Positions 42,321-51,800 of a stretch of DNA of 62,793 nt are shown piece by piece (position 1 is the first letter of the stretch; the number at the start of each line of letters is the position of its first letter). Made by a program: the position numbers and the translations under genes. A model generated the notes under the pieces. The model saw nothing but the letters and a program-made list of their open reading frames with translations, did no database searches and was not told where the DNA came from. The stretch comes from Microbacterium paraoxydans. Lineage in GTDB: Bacteria > Actinomycetota > Actinomycetes > Actinomycetales > Microbacteriaceae. The DNA is taken from the NCBI RefSeq assembly GCF_020524545.1, contig NZ_JAIVLG010000012.1, positions 1-62,793 on the forward strand. The letters are read 5' to 3'.

Positions 42321-43187
42321 ATGGCGAAGACCCCTCGCACCCTCCGGCTCTCCTTCCCGCAATGGCAAGGTGGAGATATCACCGGCTATCGGCTCGGAGC
42401 AATGGTGCTCGACCAATTGATCCCAGCCCCGGGGCACATGGTGAGCGAAGCAGTCGCTGTCCCGGTACCACCCGCGGGCCGGTCAGGACTACTCGAAAGC
42501 CCCGAGACCAATCACACCTCCTCCTACGACCAGGTGCATGCGCAGCTCCAGCAGGCCGTCAGCCTCATCGACCGTGCGGCCCCTGAGCGCATCCTCACCA
42601 TCGGCGGTGACTGCGCCGTGTCCATTGCACCGTTCGCATGGCTGGCATCGAAGTATCCGGAATTCGGCGTCGTATGGGTGGACGCTCACCCGGACATGTG
42701 GGCAGCCGATGAACAGCCGCACGCAAACGCCCGCGCAGCTTCCATCCTCAGCGGCCAGGACGCCACCGACCTCGACACGCTTCTTCCCACGACCGTTCCG
42801 GCCGACAAGTTTGTCTGGGTGGGCACTCGCGCAGAGGTCGTGCCGCAATTGGTGGACCTGGACCGGGTATGGAGCAATCGTGTCCGCGTCGACGAGGTCG
42901 AGGCCTCGCCGCGCACGGTGGTGGAGCGTCTGCGCCGAAAAGGCGTCCGCCAGATTGCCGTTCACTTCGACCTCGATGTTCTCGATGCGAACGAGTTTCA
43001 CGGAGTGGCTGTCGGCGAAGAACGAGGCATGACCTGGCGAAGTGTCGCAGGACTTCTACAGTCTCTGGACTCGGAGTTCGAACTTGTCGGGCTGACCATC
43101 GCAGAACACATCCCCGAGGGCCTAGAAACGCTGCGCGAGATCATCTCGGCGACGTCACTCATGCGCTCGGACTTCGACGCGCGCTAA
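42321..43187 (+). CDS. Arginase-family hydrolase with GGDCA in place of GGDHS
   Basis: This 288-aa ureohydrolase-fold protein carries LTIGGDCAVSIAPFAWLA where arginase has GGDHS, WVDAHPDMWA (DAHxD kept) and AVHFDLDVLDANEF (DxDxxD kept). The first Mn-A ligand His is thus replaced by Cys-Ala, so a one-metal or altered site is likely. Such proteins exist in actinobacteria, but I do not know their reaction. It sits between the ABC importer and an NCS1 permease in the LacI-type unit and could cut a guanidino or amidine group from the imported compound. It is only distantly similar to the one at 22613. Confidence 0.85.
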   Translation: MAKTPRTLRLSFPQWQGGDITGYRLGAMVLDQLIPAPGHMVSEAVAVPVPPAGRSGLLESPETNHTSSYDQVHAQLQQAVSLIDRAAPERILTIGGDCAVSIAPFAWLASKYPEFGVVWVDAHPDMWAADEQPHANARAASILSGQDATDLDTLLPTTVPADKFVWVGTRAEVVPQLVDLDRVWSNRVRVDEVEASPRTVVERLRRKGVRQIAVHFDLDVLDANEFHGVAVGEERGMTWRSVAGLLQSLDSEFELVGLTIAEHIPEGLETLREIISATSLMRSDFDAR

Positions 43188-43225
43188 CCCCCAACCCCCT
43201 CCCTCCCGATCTCTGAGGACCCGCC

Positions 43226-44665
43226 ATGACCCATCCCGAACAACCCCGCGAACTCATCGAGACGAACTCGTTCAATCATGTCCCTGAATCTGGGCGACAC
43301 GGATCCGTTTTCGGTCAGACGCAATTCTGGTTCATGATCAACGCGACCATCATCACGGCCTTCGCCGGAACAGTCGGACCACTAGCTGGACTGAGCCTTG
43401 GGTGGACACTGCTCGCAATCGTTATCGGCAACGTTGTTGGGGTGAGCTTCCAAGCATTCCACGGTGCCCAGGGCCCGCACATGGGTCTGCCCCAGATGAT
43501 TCAATCCCGCGTACAGTTCGGTTCCCGCGGCGCCCTCATCCCCATCGCTGCCGCCGCCGTCATCCAGATCGGATTCGGCATCTTCAACCTGCAAACGGCA
43601 AGCCAATCTCTCGGATCCATCACCACCCCTCAGCCCGTGGTCTACCCGCTGGTACTGGGGGTCGTCGCAATCGTCGTGGCCATCGTCGGCTTCCGCCTCA
43701 TCATGGCTGTCGAGCGGATCGCGTCCTACTTCATGGTCACAAACCTCGTGTTCCTGACCATCGCGATCTTCGTTGTCCTAGACATGCCGGCACTGTTCGC
43801 CGTGGGAGCCTTCGTTCCGGCTGCGTTCATCGCCCAGATAGCGGCCGCAGCGAGTTATCAGATCGCCCTCGCCCCGATGGTGTCTGACATGACCCGATAT
43901 CTCCCGACTCGCATCGGAACCAAGGCTGTCGTTGTCTCTGTATTCTGCGGAACGCTCATCTCGGCAACCTGGATCGAGAGCCTCGGGGCAGTTGCGGTCA
44001 CCGCTTTCCCCGCACAAGATGCTGTCAGTGCGCTCGCGGAGATCGGTAACGAGTTCGGATTCGGCCTCGGCACCATCATGCTCATCATCGCCGTTGTGGT
44101 GACGCTCGCTACTTTCACGCAGGGCATGTACAGCGGATCAATCGCCGCACTCAGCGGCATCGAAGCCTTCAAACACCTTGAGCCCACCGCGCGCCTGCGA
44201 GCTATCGCGCTTGGTATCGCGGGTGCCATCGTCATCGCTGCAAGCCTGTTGGTCTCCGACGACATCCTCAGCAACTTCGGAGTCTTCCTTGCCTTGCTCG
44301 GCTACCTCCTCATCCCGTGGACTGCCATCAACCTCACCGACTACTACTTCGTCCGACGCGGCAAGTACTCGATCACAGACATCTTGAAGCAGGATGGCGG
44401 CATCTACGGGAAGTGGAACGCAAACGGGCTCATCAGCTACCTGGTCGGCCTGCTCTTCATGATCCCGTTCGTTGCTGTTCCCTTCTACACCGGGCCGTTT
44501 GCAGCCCTCATTGGTGGCACGGACGTGAGCTTCGTCGCGGGCTTCATCGTCTCTGCGGTGGTCTATATGCTTCTAAGCAAGCGGGTGGACCTGCGCCCAG
44601 AGTTTGACGCTGTCGACGCCAGCCCGGTGCAGACTGGAACGATTCGCCAGCCGGGACGCCGGTAG
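43226..44665 (+). CDS. NCS1-family permease (cytosine/allantoin type)
   Basis: This 479-aa, 12-segment permease of the nucleobase:cation symporter-1 family shows FWFMINATIITAFAGTVGPL in helix 1, GPHMGLPQMIQSRVQFGSRG, SYQIALAPMVSDMTRYLP and WTAINLTDYYFVRRGKYSI. Members import cytosine, purines, allantoin or hydantoins. It is the last gene of the LacI-type unit, and the sequence just after its stop (44665) is probably the edge of the island. The substrate is not predictable from sequence. Confidence 0.92.
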   Translation: MTHPEQPRELIETNSFNHVPESGRHGSVFGQTQFWFMINATIITAFAGTVGPLAGLSLGWTLLAIVIGNVVGVSFQAFHGAQGPHMGLPQMIQSRVQFGSRGALIPIAAAAVIQIGFGIFNLQTASQSLGSITTPQPVVYPLVLGVVAIVVAIVGFRLIMAVERIASYFMVTNLVFLTIAIFVVLDMPALFAVGAFVPAAFIAQIAAAASYQIALAPMVSDMTRYLPTRIGTKAVVVSVFCGTLISATWIESLGAVAVTAFPAQDAVSALAEIGNEFGFGLGTIMLIIAVVVTLATFTQGMYSGSIAALSGIEAFKHLEPTARLRAIALGIAGAIVIAASLLVSDDILSNFGVFLALLGYLLIPWTAINLTDYYFVRRGKYSITDILKQDGGIYGKWNANGLISYLVGLLFMIPFVAVPFYTGPFAALIGGTDVSFVAGFIVSAVVYMLLSKRVDLRPEFDAVDASPVQTGTIRQPGRR

Positions 44666-44673
44666 CTACCTCC

Positions 44674-45003
44674 GTGAAGTTCGAGAAGCCGTCGGCCGGC
44701 GCTTCCTACGCGCAGATCGTTCTCCGCCACAACGCGGGGAACCCCGGATGCCAGTTCTTCGACGTGGCCTACGGTGGAAAGATCAGCTACGGAGAGTGGG
44801 TGCAGTTCTATCGCAGTGGAACGATCACCGCGAACGGGTACCGGCGTCCGGCGCCCGCTCACGAGCTGTACGGGGCGTTCACGAACGCTTCCGGCAACAA
44901 CGTCTGGCGCGTGATCTCTCGTCGGGCGAACCAGGGCTTCCACTGCCTTCTGGGTAACGCCTTCTGCCCGCTCGACTTCTATGAAATGAGTGCCGTCTAC
45001 TGA
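44674..45003 (+). CDS. Hypothetical protein, probably 5'-truncated
   Basis: This 109-aa protein (KFEKPSAGASYAQIVLRHNA to PLDFYEMSAVY) matches no family I recognise. It starts at a GTG (44674) only 8 bases after the NCS1 stop, with no ribosome site, and the frame is open upstream, so its true start was probably lost at a junction. It overlaps the next gene by one base (TGATG), which shows it once belonged to the small-gene cassette 44674-46783. It is rich in Tyr, Asn and Gly. Confidence 0.5.
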   Translation: MKFEKPSAGASYAQIVLRHNAGNPGCQFFDVAYGGKISYGEWVQFYRSGTITANGYRRPAPAHELYGAFTNASGNNVWRVISRRANQGFHCLLGNAFCPLDFYEMSAVY

Positions 45004-45500
45004 TGAGTACTAGCGAACCCCGGCTGCGGCCACAGGTGTCCAGCGCAGAGCATGTTCTCACTGCGGGGGCGGCGGTTACCGTCATCGCGGGCGTGATCAG
45101 TCTCGTCAGCTGGGCGGCGGACGGGGCTTCGCTGGCGACTTTCTCGTCGGCAGCGACAGCGGCAATGTCCGCGTTCGCGGCCGGCGCGGCTGTACGAGGA
45201 CTGGGCGGGCTGCTCACGCGGTTCTCTCATCGAGTCGGAATCGTTCTGTTCGGCGACCTGGGCGCGGTCGTCATCGCCGCAGCTGTCGTGCTGGTGGCAA
45301 GCGTTCTCCACGATTCCTCGGGATCCGGGACACTCACGGTCGTCACGACGCTGGGGTTCCTTTTGCCGATTGTCGTAGTCCTGTCTCCGCTCGTCGCTCT
45401 AGCGAACCGTCACGTGCGGGTGCGTCTGGTGTTGTACGCCGGGGCGCTGTTGCTCTTCGTCGTGAGCCTGGTCGGGTACGGCGCACTGGCCTGGAAGTAG
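45003..45500 (+). CDS. Four-helix membrane protein, unknown function
   Basis: This 165-aa protein has four hydrophobic stretches (about 20-38, 45-66, 80-101 and 115-160) and an Arg-rich loop. No family is recognised. It is coupled to the preceding hypothetical by TGATG. The next frame runs straight out of its last codons. Confidence 0.6.
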   Translation: MSTSEPRLRPQVSSAEHVLTAGAAVTVIAGVISLVSWAADGASLATFSSAATAAMSAFAAGAAVRGLGGLLTRFSHRVGIVLFGDLGAVVIAAAVVLVASVLHDSSGSGTLTVVTTLGFLLPIVVVLSPLVALANRHVRVRLVLYAGALLLFVVSLVGYGALAWK

Positions 45501-46180
45501 CCCTCCCTTTCGGCCTCATCATCTGGGTTCTCGCCATCCCGCTGTGCTGGTGGCTGTTCCTACGAGACGCTGCGAAAACCAAAGCCGTCGTCTTCTACGA
45601 CGTCAACGATGCCGCCGCTCAACAGTTCGACGAGCTCGTCACGAACTGGGGATGGTTCACCGACGCGACGAAACTGTGGCGAACCGTTGCCTCCGGGCAA
45701 GTGCACACCCTCCACCAGCACAAGCGCAACGCTGGGGCGAGCAACATCATCACGAAGGTCGACGCCAGCGCCTCCCTCACCGGTCCGAAGCACCTCGCGA
45801 CGAACGTGGCCGTGCCCACCGTGGTCGCCGGCAAAGCGAGTATCCACTTCCTGCCGGATCGCGTCCTCGTGCGTGAAGGAAAGGTGTACACCGACGTCTC
45901 CTACACGCATCTGGGCGTTCGCGGTCATCAGCAGCGCTTCATCGAGTCTCCGGGCGTCATGCCGCGTGACTCCGTGAAGGTCGGCGAGACCTGGCAGTAC
46001 GTCAACAAGAAGGGCGGCCCCGACCGCCGCTTCTCCAACAACCCGGTCCTGCCCATCATGCTGTACAGCAACCTCGACCTCACGAGCTCCCGGGGGCTGA
46101 ACTGGCGGGTGCAGTGCTCCCGCCCTGACGCGGCACCGGCGTTGGGCGCCTCGCTCAGCCGAATGCCGATGCTCGCGTGA
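45500..46180 (+). pseudogene. Truncated conserved actinobacterial membrane-anchored protein
   Basis: The plus-strand frame reads ALPFGLIIWVLAIPLCWWLF, then AVVFYDVNDAAAQQFDELV and VASGQVHTLHQHKRNAGASN, a pattern I associate with actinobacterial proteins that carry an N-terminal DUF4236 domain, a membrane segment and this C-terminal domain. No start codon precedes the membrane segment; the frame comes out of the previous gene, so the N-terminal domain is missing. A GTG at 45701 could still give a 159-aa product. Its stop overlaps the GTG of the HEPN-like gene by four bases. Confidence 0.55.
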
Positions 46181-46783
46181 GCTTCGAAGCGGAGTTCGAT
46201 GAGCCGAGATTCCACCGATCTGTGGATGCGGCCCGGAAGGTCGCCGAGGATGTGGCGCACGCCATCTTCTCGCTGAAGCAGTGGGACGACTGGGAGTCGC
46301 ACCGCCCTGGCGTCGAGCTGACCTTCTACCTGGCGCTCGTCGACTACGAGACCAAGGTGCTGGTGCACCGACTGATGACGTCGCCAGGCGACCGATACAT
46401 CTGGGAGAAGTACCTCACCCCACCTCCACGAAGCACTCCAGAAGGTGCCGAAACAGATCAGCGACGCGATCCGCGAGACGGGCAGGCCAGGCACCGCCTC
46501 ACACGCGTCACCCGCCAGCTACATTGCCGCGAACCAGGTGTTGAAAGAGGCGCTGAAGCCCATCCACGCTGACACGGACTTCATGACGACGCTGAGGCAA
46601 ATCCGGAACTCGGTCGCCGCGCATCACGGTGGTAAAGGTGAGACGAACATGGACGCCAGCATCTATTGGATGCTGACCTCGAGCCAGGGCGTCACCGAGG
46701 GGCGGAGCCCACTGCGCAGTCAAGTCCTCGAGTACGCGACGCGCTTCACGCACGCCGTCCAGGACTTCGCTCACTCCCTCTGA
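46177..46783 (+). pseudogene. Frameshifted HEPN-like protein
   Basis: The first half (46177 to about 46415, MSFEAEFDEPRFHRSVDAAR to GDRYIWEKYL) and the second half (from about 46419, HLHEALQKVPKQISDAIRET to the stop at 46783) are in different frames but read as one helical protein of about 200 aa. The break is in the C-rich run at 46411-46427. The second half has RNSVAAHH at 46604-46627, which fits the R-N-x(3-5)-H motif of HEPN ribonucleases found in toxin and phage-defence systems. A sequencing error could also explain the shift. Confidence 0.55.
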
Positions 46784-46990
46784 GCGGGCGGTGGACCGCG
46801 CATGGCCGAGCGGTGAAACGGCCCCAAGAACAGGCCAGAAAAGTGGCCTACGGACACTCTGAGAACATGCAGCGAGAAACCGATCCTGATCTGGAGAAAG
46901 CAGATATCCGTGGAACTTTCTCGGGCTTAGCGTGGAATCGCCCTGAAAGCCGGTGGGCGGGATCCCTTGAGGCTCAGGGGGTTCCGGGAT

Positions 46991-47026
46991 AAACGAACAC
47001 ACCCACAGTGTGTCCTGTTCGTTTTT
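46991..47026 (+). terminator. Terminator-like hairpin with T-run
   Basis: AAACGAACA and TGTTCGTTT form a 9-bp stem with a GTGTG/CACAC inner pair, and the run TTTTT (47022-47026) ends it. It would stop transcription from the small-gene cassette. Confidence 0.6.
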
Positions 47027-47051
47027 GCAGGGCAATCTGTTCGTGGATTGA

Positions 47052-47086
47052 AAGAGCCGGTCGGAAAAGGTTTCCGACCGGCTCTT
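47052..47086. terminator. 16-bp perfect hairpin
   Basis: Bases 47052-47067 pair without mismatch with 47071-47086 around the 3-base loop AGG. A second, smaller hairpin (CTTCAC with GTGAAG, 47083-47098) overlaps its right arm, and part of the left arm is repeated at 47097-47108. No long T-run follows; it may act as a two-way terminator. Confidence 0.55.
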
Positions 47087-47135
47087 CACGTTTGTGAAGA
47101 GCCGGTCGAGCGGTGCCTGGCGCCAGCCATCCACC

Positions 47136-47276
47136 GTGAACGAGTCGCCTGTCATCACTCTGCTGGTTGTCGTGGCGATCCTCGCGACTGTCTTCTTCGC
47201 TGTGCGAGGGGTCGTTCGTTTCATCCATCGACGTCGGCAGCAGCGGGCGAAGGTTCCGTCGTCCCGGGGGAGGTAG
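47136..47276 (+). CDS. Small single-pass membrane protein
   Basis: This candidate 46-aa protein (GTG 47136) has one hydrophobic helix (VITLLVVVAILATVFFAVRG) and a basic tail (HRRRQQRAK), a good membrane topology signal. It has no clear ribosome site and no known family. It is convergent with the SDR gene. Confidence 0.4.
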   Translation: MNESPVITLLVVVAILATVFFAVRGVVRFIHRRRQQRAKVPSSRGR

Positions 47277-47309
47277 TTCGGCTCGGCAACCTGCGCGTCG
47301 CTCGCGACG

Positions 47310-48113
47310 TCACTCGCGCGGGGCGTCGTTCCAGGACCAGATGTCATCTCCACGGAGCACGGCATCAGCCCCGCCGTCGCAATAGATCGTCTGCCCGGCC
47401 ATGTGCGTGTTGACCGGGCTCGTCAACCACGCCAGAAGCTCCGCGATCGACGAGGCCGGCTGGTGGTAGTTGAGCGGCATCGGCACGGCTGCGTCGACCT
47501 GAGCCAAGCCCTCGGGGCTCGCGAGCAGTCCCGAAGTCATGGGCGTGGTGACGGTGCCGGGGGCGACGGCGTTGAGGGGGATTCCAGCGCCGGCCCAGGC
47601 CTCGGACACGGACTCGCGGCGAACCCAGCGTGAGAGGGCGCGCTTGCTCGAGGAGTAATTGAGGAATCCCGCTTCGGGCGTGGCAGCGAGCTGACCGCCG
47701 ATCTCCAACGCCAGGGCCTCGTCGCCGCTGAGGGCGGCATCGACGAGCTCAGCCGAGACGGGCTGCAGCGAGGCCATCGAGGAGACCACCGCGGCGCGCG
47801 GTTGGTCGGCGAGGCTGAGCTTCGGCAGCCGGGCCGTGAGGAACTCGGTGACCCCGAAGTAGTTGATCGCCATGGTCTTCGCAATCGGCGCTGCGATGCC
47901 GGCGCACGCGATGACCGCATCGATGCTGCCGCCGCTGTGTTCGATGGCCGCCTCGGCCGCGGCGACACGCCCCTCGGGGGTGGAGAGGTCGCCGGAGACT
48001 TCGACGCCTGCCAGGTCGACGCCGATCACGGTGTGACCTTGCGAGCGCAAGAGTTCGGCGGTCGCGGCGCCGATGCCGGATGCGGCGCCGGTGACGACAT
48101 AGGTACGGGTCAT
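47310..48113 (-). CDS. Short-chain dehydrogenase/reductase
   Basis: This 267-aa classical SDR has the NAD(P) motif TGAASGIG at 8-15, NAG-like ACAG (VIACAGIAAPIA), the catalytic Ser in AAVVSSMASLQ and YSSSK as the active-site Tyr/Lys. It ends QTIYCDGGADAVLRG. It may reduce a steroid- or keto-type substrate; the exact one is unknown. AGGAGG lies 5 bases before ATG 48113. It overlaps the MarR gene by four bases, so the two form an operon. Confidence 0.93.
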   Translation of the reverse strand: MTRTYVVTGAASGIGAATAELLRSQGHTVIGVDLAGVEVSGDLSTPEGRVAAAEAAIEHSGGSIDAVIACAGIAAPIAKTMAINYFGVTEFLTARLPKLSLADQPRAAVVSSMASLQPVSAELVDAALSGDEALALEIGGQLAATPEAGFLNYSSSKRALSRWVRRESVSEAWAGAGIPLNAVAPGTVTTPMTSGLLASPEGLAQVDAAVPMPLNYHQPASSIAELLAWLTSPVNTHMAGQTIYCDGGADAVLRGDDIWSWNDAPRE

Positions 48114-48628
48114 GATTCCTCCTGTGTGGGTGGGACGAGCTGTGTGGGTGTGACGGGATCGGAGGGGAGGAGCGCGACGGCGGCGCGGCTGGTCTGCGTC
48201 AGCGCGGAGACGAAACGACTCAGGTGCGCCTGGAACGCGATGATCTCTTCCGGCGTCCAACCGGAGAGGGCTCCGCCCACCAGATGCTGGCCCGCGGCGA
48301 CGAGCCGCGTGTAGGTCTCGGTACCAGTAGCCGTCAGCCGCACTTCGACCGTGCGACCGGAACGCACGCGGTCGACCAGGCCTTGCGCGGACATGCGCGA
48401 CACGAGCTTCGACGTGGTCGGGTTCGACAGTGCCGCGCGCTCGGCGAGCTGGCCGAAGCCCAGTGCGCCGCCGTTCATGCCGATCAGGTACAGAGCGCGG
48501 GTCTCGGCGGCATCGAGCGCATCGTCGATCGTGGCGGCGATCGTCACCTGCAGGTCGCGTCGGGTCCACTCGGCGACGACGCGCACGAGCGCATCGCGAA
48601 TGTGGTCGATCTCGTCGGGGACGGTCAC
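48110..48628 (-). CDS. MarR-family transcriptional regulator
   Basis: This 172-aa regulator has a winged HTH (LGFGQLAERAALSNPTTSKL, VSRMSAQGLVDRVRSGRTVE). It starts with GTG 48628. The -10 (TAGCAT on the minus strand, 48640-48635) is only 6 bases upstream, so the message is leaderless. An operator palindrome covers the -35. It controls itself and the coupled SDR gene, and possibly the divergent surface-protein gene. Confidence 0.93.
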   Translation of the reverse strand: MTVPDEIDHIRDALVRVVAEWTRRDLQVTIAATIDDALDAAETRALYLIGMNGGALGFGQLAERAALSNPTTSKLVSRMSAQGLVDRVRSGRTVEVRLTATGTETYTRLVAAGQHLVGGALSGWTPEEIIAFQAHLSRFVSALTQTSRAAVALLPSDPVTPTQLVPPTQEES

Positions 48629-48634
48629 GAGCTT

Positions 48635-48664
48635 ATGCTATCAGTACAGTTGCGTGAGGCAACT
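48635..48664 (-). promoter_or_regulatory. marR/SDR promoter with palindromic operator
   Basis: On the minus strand a -35 TTGCCT (48662-48657), a 16-base spacer and a -10 TAGCAT (48640-48635) precede GTG 48628. AGTTGC (48648-48653) and GCAACT (48659-48664) form a perfect inverted repeat around GTGAG, overlapping the -35, as expected for a MarR operator. Confidence 0.65.
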
Positions 48665-48800
48665 ATCCAAGCGCCATGTGAGAGACGCTCACCCGTACGG
48701 GGTGAGTGCCTCCTCGCAAACCCTGGTGCGATAGCGCGAGACTTGTCGGCGACAGTCACTCCTTCGTTGCCTTGCGGGGCTTCCCCACGAAACGAGCTCC

Positions 48801-51800
48801 ATGTCCATGACATCTCGGCCCGCTGATCACCGGCTGCGCCGCTTCCTGGTCGCCTTCGTCGCGATCTTCGGCCTCGTCGGGGCCGGACTGGCTGTTCCTC
48901 TCGCCGCGCAGGCCGCGGAATCGTCCCTGCGGATCGACAAGCGCGTCGACGACCTGGACACGCAGGATTCCCTCCAACCCGGCGACGAGTTCACCTACAC
49001 GGTCGACCTGGTGTGTGACGATGTGGACTGCCTCAACGTCGTCCTCACGGACACACTGCCCGCCGAGTTCGCGGGCTTCCAGTTCGTCGGCTCCTCGTAC
49101 ACGCCCTCCACGCTCCCGTTGACCGCGACGACGACCGGGTGCGTCGAAGAAGGCGGCGTGCCGGTCGAGGTCAGCGACGACTGCACGGTCCAGGTCGTCT
49201 TCCAGCAACCGGTGGACGGCGGGATCGGGCTCGAAGCGGGCGGGACCCTGAAGCTGAGCGTCGTGCTGCGTGCGCCGCTGGATCTTCCGGCCGATTGGGC
49301 GTACAACGGCGACACCGTCACCAACACCGCGACGGCCGATTGGGACAACGGCCCCGGTGACGTTCCTGCGACCATCCAGGACAGTGCGGACGCGGTCGTC
49401 ACCGTCGAGACCGTCATCGGCGTCGAGGCCAGCAAGAGCTGGACCCCGGCATCGCAGCAGTTCGACCCCGGCGTGACCTCGACCATCACGGTGGGTGCGC
49501 AGAACCAGTCGAACATCGGTGGTGACTCGCTCGTGATCCAGGAACCGACGAGCGCAGTCGACGGGGCGGCGACCCTTGGCGCGGACAATCCGTTCCGCAT
49601 CGTCGACTTCCAGGGCTTCGGGGCCACGACCCTGCCACCGGACGCGACCACCGTTCAGGTCGATGTCTATGTGTACGACGACGGAGCCGGCACTTGGGGC
49701 TGGCAGCCGGGCGCTCCGGGAGCGACGCCCGAGCTGCCCGCAGGCGTCGCGCCCGAGGATGTCGGTGGGATCCGGCTGACCTATGCCGGCGGCACGATCG
49801 CCTCCGATGCCGCCGCCTCGACCGGCTTCACCGTGGGACAGCGCGAGACGGACCGCAACGACGCGAGCTCGCTCGCGACCGGTGACGCGGTCACGAATGA
49901 CATCACTTCGACCGTGAACGCCCCGGGTGGCGCGACGGCCAGCGACGATGCGACGGCTCCCTACGAAATAGGACCCCTGACCGTCGACGTCCTCGCCGGG
50001 AAGACGATCACCCCGGGCGAGCTCGCGGCCGGCGGAGAGGCATCGGCCGAGCTGACGGCGACCAACACGTCCAACGGTCCGGTGCAGAGTCTGACGATCT
50101 CGGACCTCGACTTCTTCGACGCCGACATGGTCTTCGGAGGCTTCCCCTCCGGCATCGACTATCCGACGGGTGCCACCGGGGGCACGATCACCTGGTACAT
50201 CGACGGCACCGCGCAGGCGCCCATCGCCTTCGTGGACGGTGAGACGCCCATCCCACCGGTGGGCACGGTCACCGGCTTCGCGATCGAGTTCACGGGACAG
50301 ATCCCGGCGACCACCGTGGCGACCGTCGATGTCGCGATCGAGCCCGGCCTGTCGCTCGTCAGCGAGGCGGAACCGACGCATCAGCGCACGAACACGATCG
50401 ACGTCACGGCGACGAACGACGTGGGAACCGCCGACAGCGAGGCCTCCGACGACATCGGGGTCTACTACCCGCAGATCGGTGTCACGCTCGACAAGCAGAT
50501 CACGCCGGGAGGGGCGGTCGAGCCGGGAAACAGTGTGGTCGCCAGCCTGACCGCGACCACCCAGACCGGCGTCGCACAGGTCGATTCGACCGAGATCGTC
50601 GTGGAGGACACGTGGCGAGAGGGCCAGACCGACGACTTCTGGAACGCCTTCGACGTCGTGGCGATCGCGCCGACCCAGGTTCCGCCGAACACCACCGCCA
50701 CTGCCGAGTACCAGCGGCCGGACGGGTCGTGGGTCACGCTCGCCACCGTCAGCACGGGCGCGACGGCGGCGACGTTCCAGATGAGCCGTGCGGAGTTCGC
50801 CGCTGCGCTCACTCCGCCGGATGTGCCGTCCGATGTCACGGGTGTGCGCTTCACCTTCGACAATCCGGACGGCTTCCCTCAGGGGTTCAGCGTCGTGCCG
50901 AACGTCGTGTTCGAGGCGCGATCCGACCTCCGCGACGGCACAGGCCCGACGGATCCGCGAGACGATCCCGAAGACGAGCAGTCCGCGCAGGTGCCCACCG
51001 TCTACGAGAACGAGGCCAGTGCACAGAGCCACGGCGAGGTCGACGGGCTCCCGGACGGCATCGACAGCGACGTCGTCACCGACCAGGACACGATCGGTGT
51101 CCAGACTCCCGCCACCGGTGAGGGTGAGGGGGTCGATGCGAACAAGCGGTGGGTCGACGCGAGTGACAAGATCACGGATGTCGACTTCCTCGATGCGCAG
51201 TCGGGTGCGATCGTCTCCACACGCAACGAGTGGCGCACCGGCGCTCCCGGCGTCGAGAGCCTCACGCTCTCCGATCCGGCGACCGCTCCGGGGGACGACC
51301 CGCCCGGCGCAGCAACGACGGTCTTCCAGGCCTTCGATCTGCTGGCCATCGACCCCGTCACACTCGCCGACGACCCGCTGCTCGCGTGGGACGACATCAC
51401 CGAGATCCAGCTGTTCGTCGGCGGCGCGTGGACGCCGATCGCCGCTCCGGGCGGATCGTGGATGGGGCCGGACGGCTTCCTCGGCTACACGCTCTCCCCG
51501 GAGCAGTCCGCCGGGACGACGGGTGTGCGTCTGGTCTATGAGCCGGATGACACCGCGCGCGCGGCGAGCACGGATCTGACGCGACCCGAGCCCGGTTCCG
51601 GTCTGGCCACATCCGCCGTCGGACAGTACCGCCCCACCTTCCTCACCTGGGAACTGCGCAACGTCGTGCGCGACGACACCGTGACGAGCGACCGCTGGGT
51701 CAGCGCCGACGAGAACTACAACGATCCCGACCCCGGCATCATCTGGAACAGCCTCCGCGGTGACTGGACGACCGCGGCCGGGACGGGCAGCGACATCGAC

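Larger units (their letters stand above)
46784..47135. other. 352-base gap with two hairpins
   Basis: I see no protein gene. AAACGAACA (46991-46999) pairs with TGTTCGTTT (47016-47024), followed by further T, a terminator-like hairpin. A 16-bp perfect stem lies at 47052-47067/47071-47086, and its 12-base core AAGAGCCGGTCG recurs at 47097-47108. The rest shows nothing I can name. Confidence 0.5.

Noticed and set aside
46940..46990. tRNA or attachment-site remnant
   Set aside because: A GGTTCC-like string and a small hairpin occur, but no acceptor/anticodon structure and no matching direct repeat at the left edge were found.
48114..48569. Upstream extension of the SDR gene
   Set aside because: It is antiparallel-type shadow sequence within the MarR gene; ATG 48113 has a strong AGGAGG.
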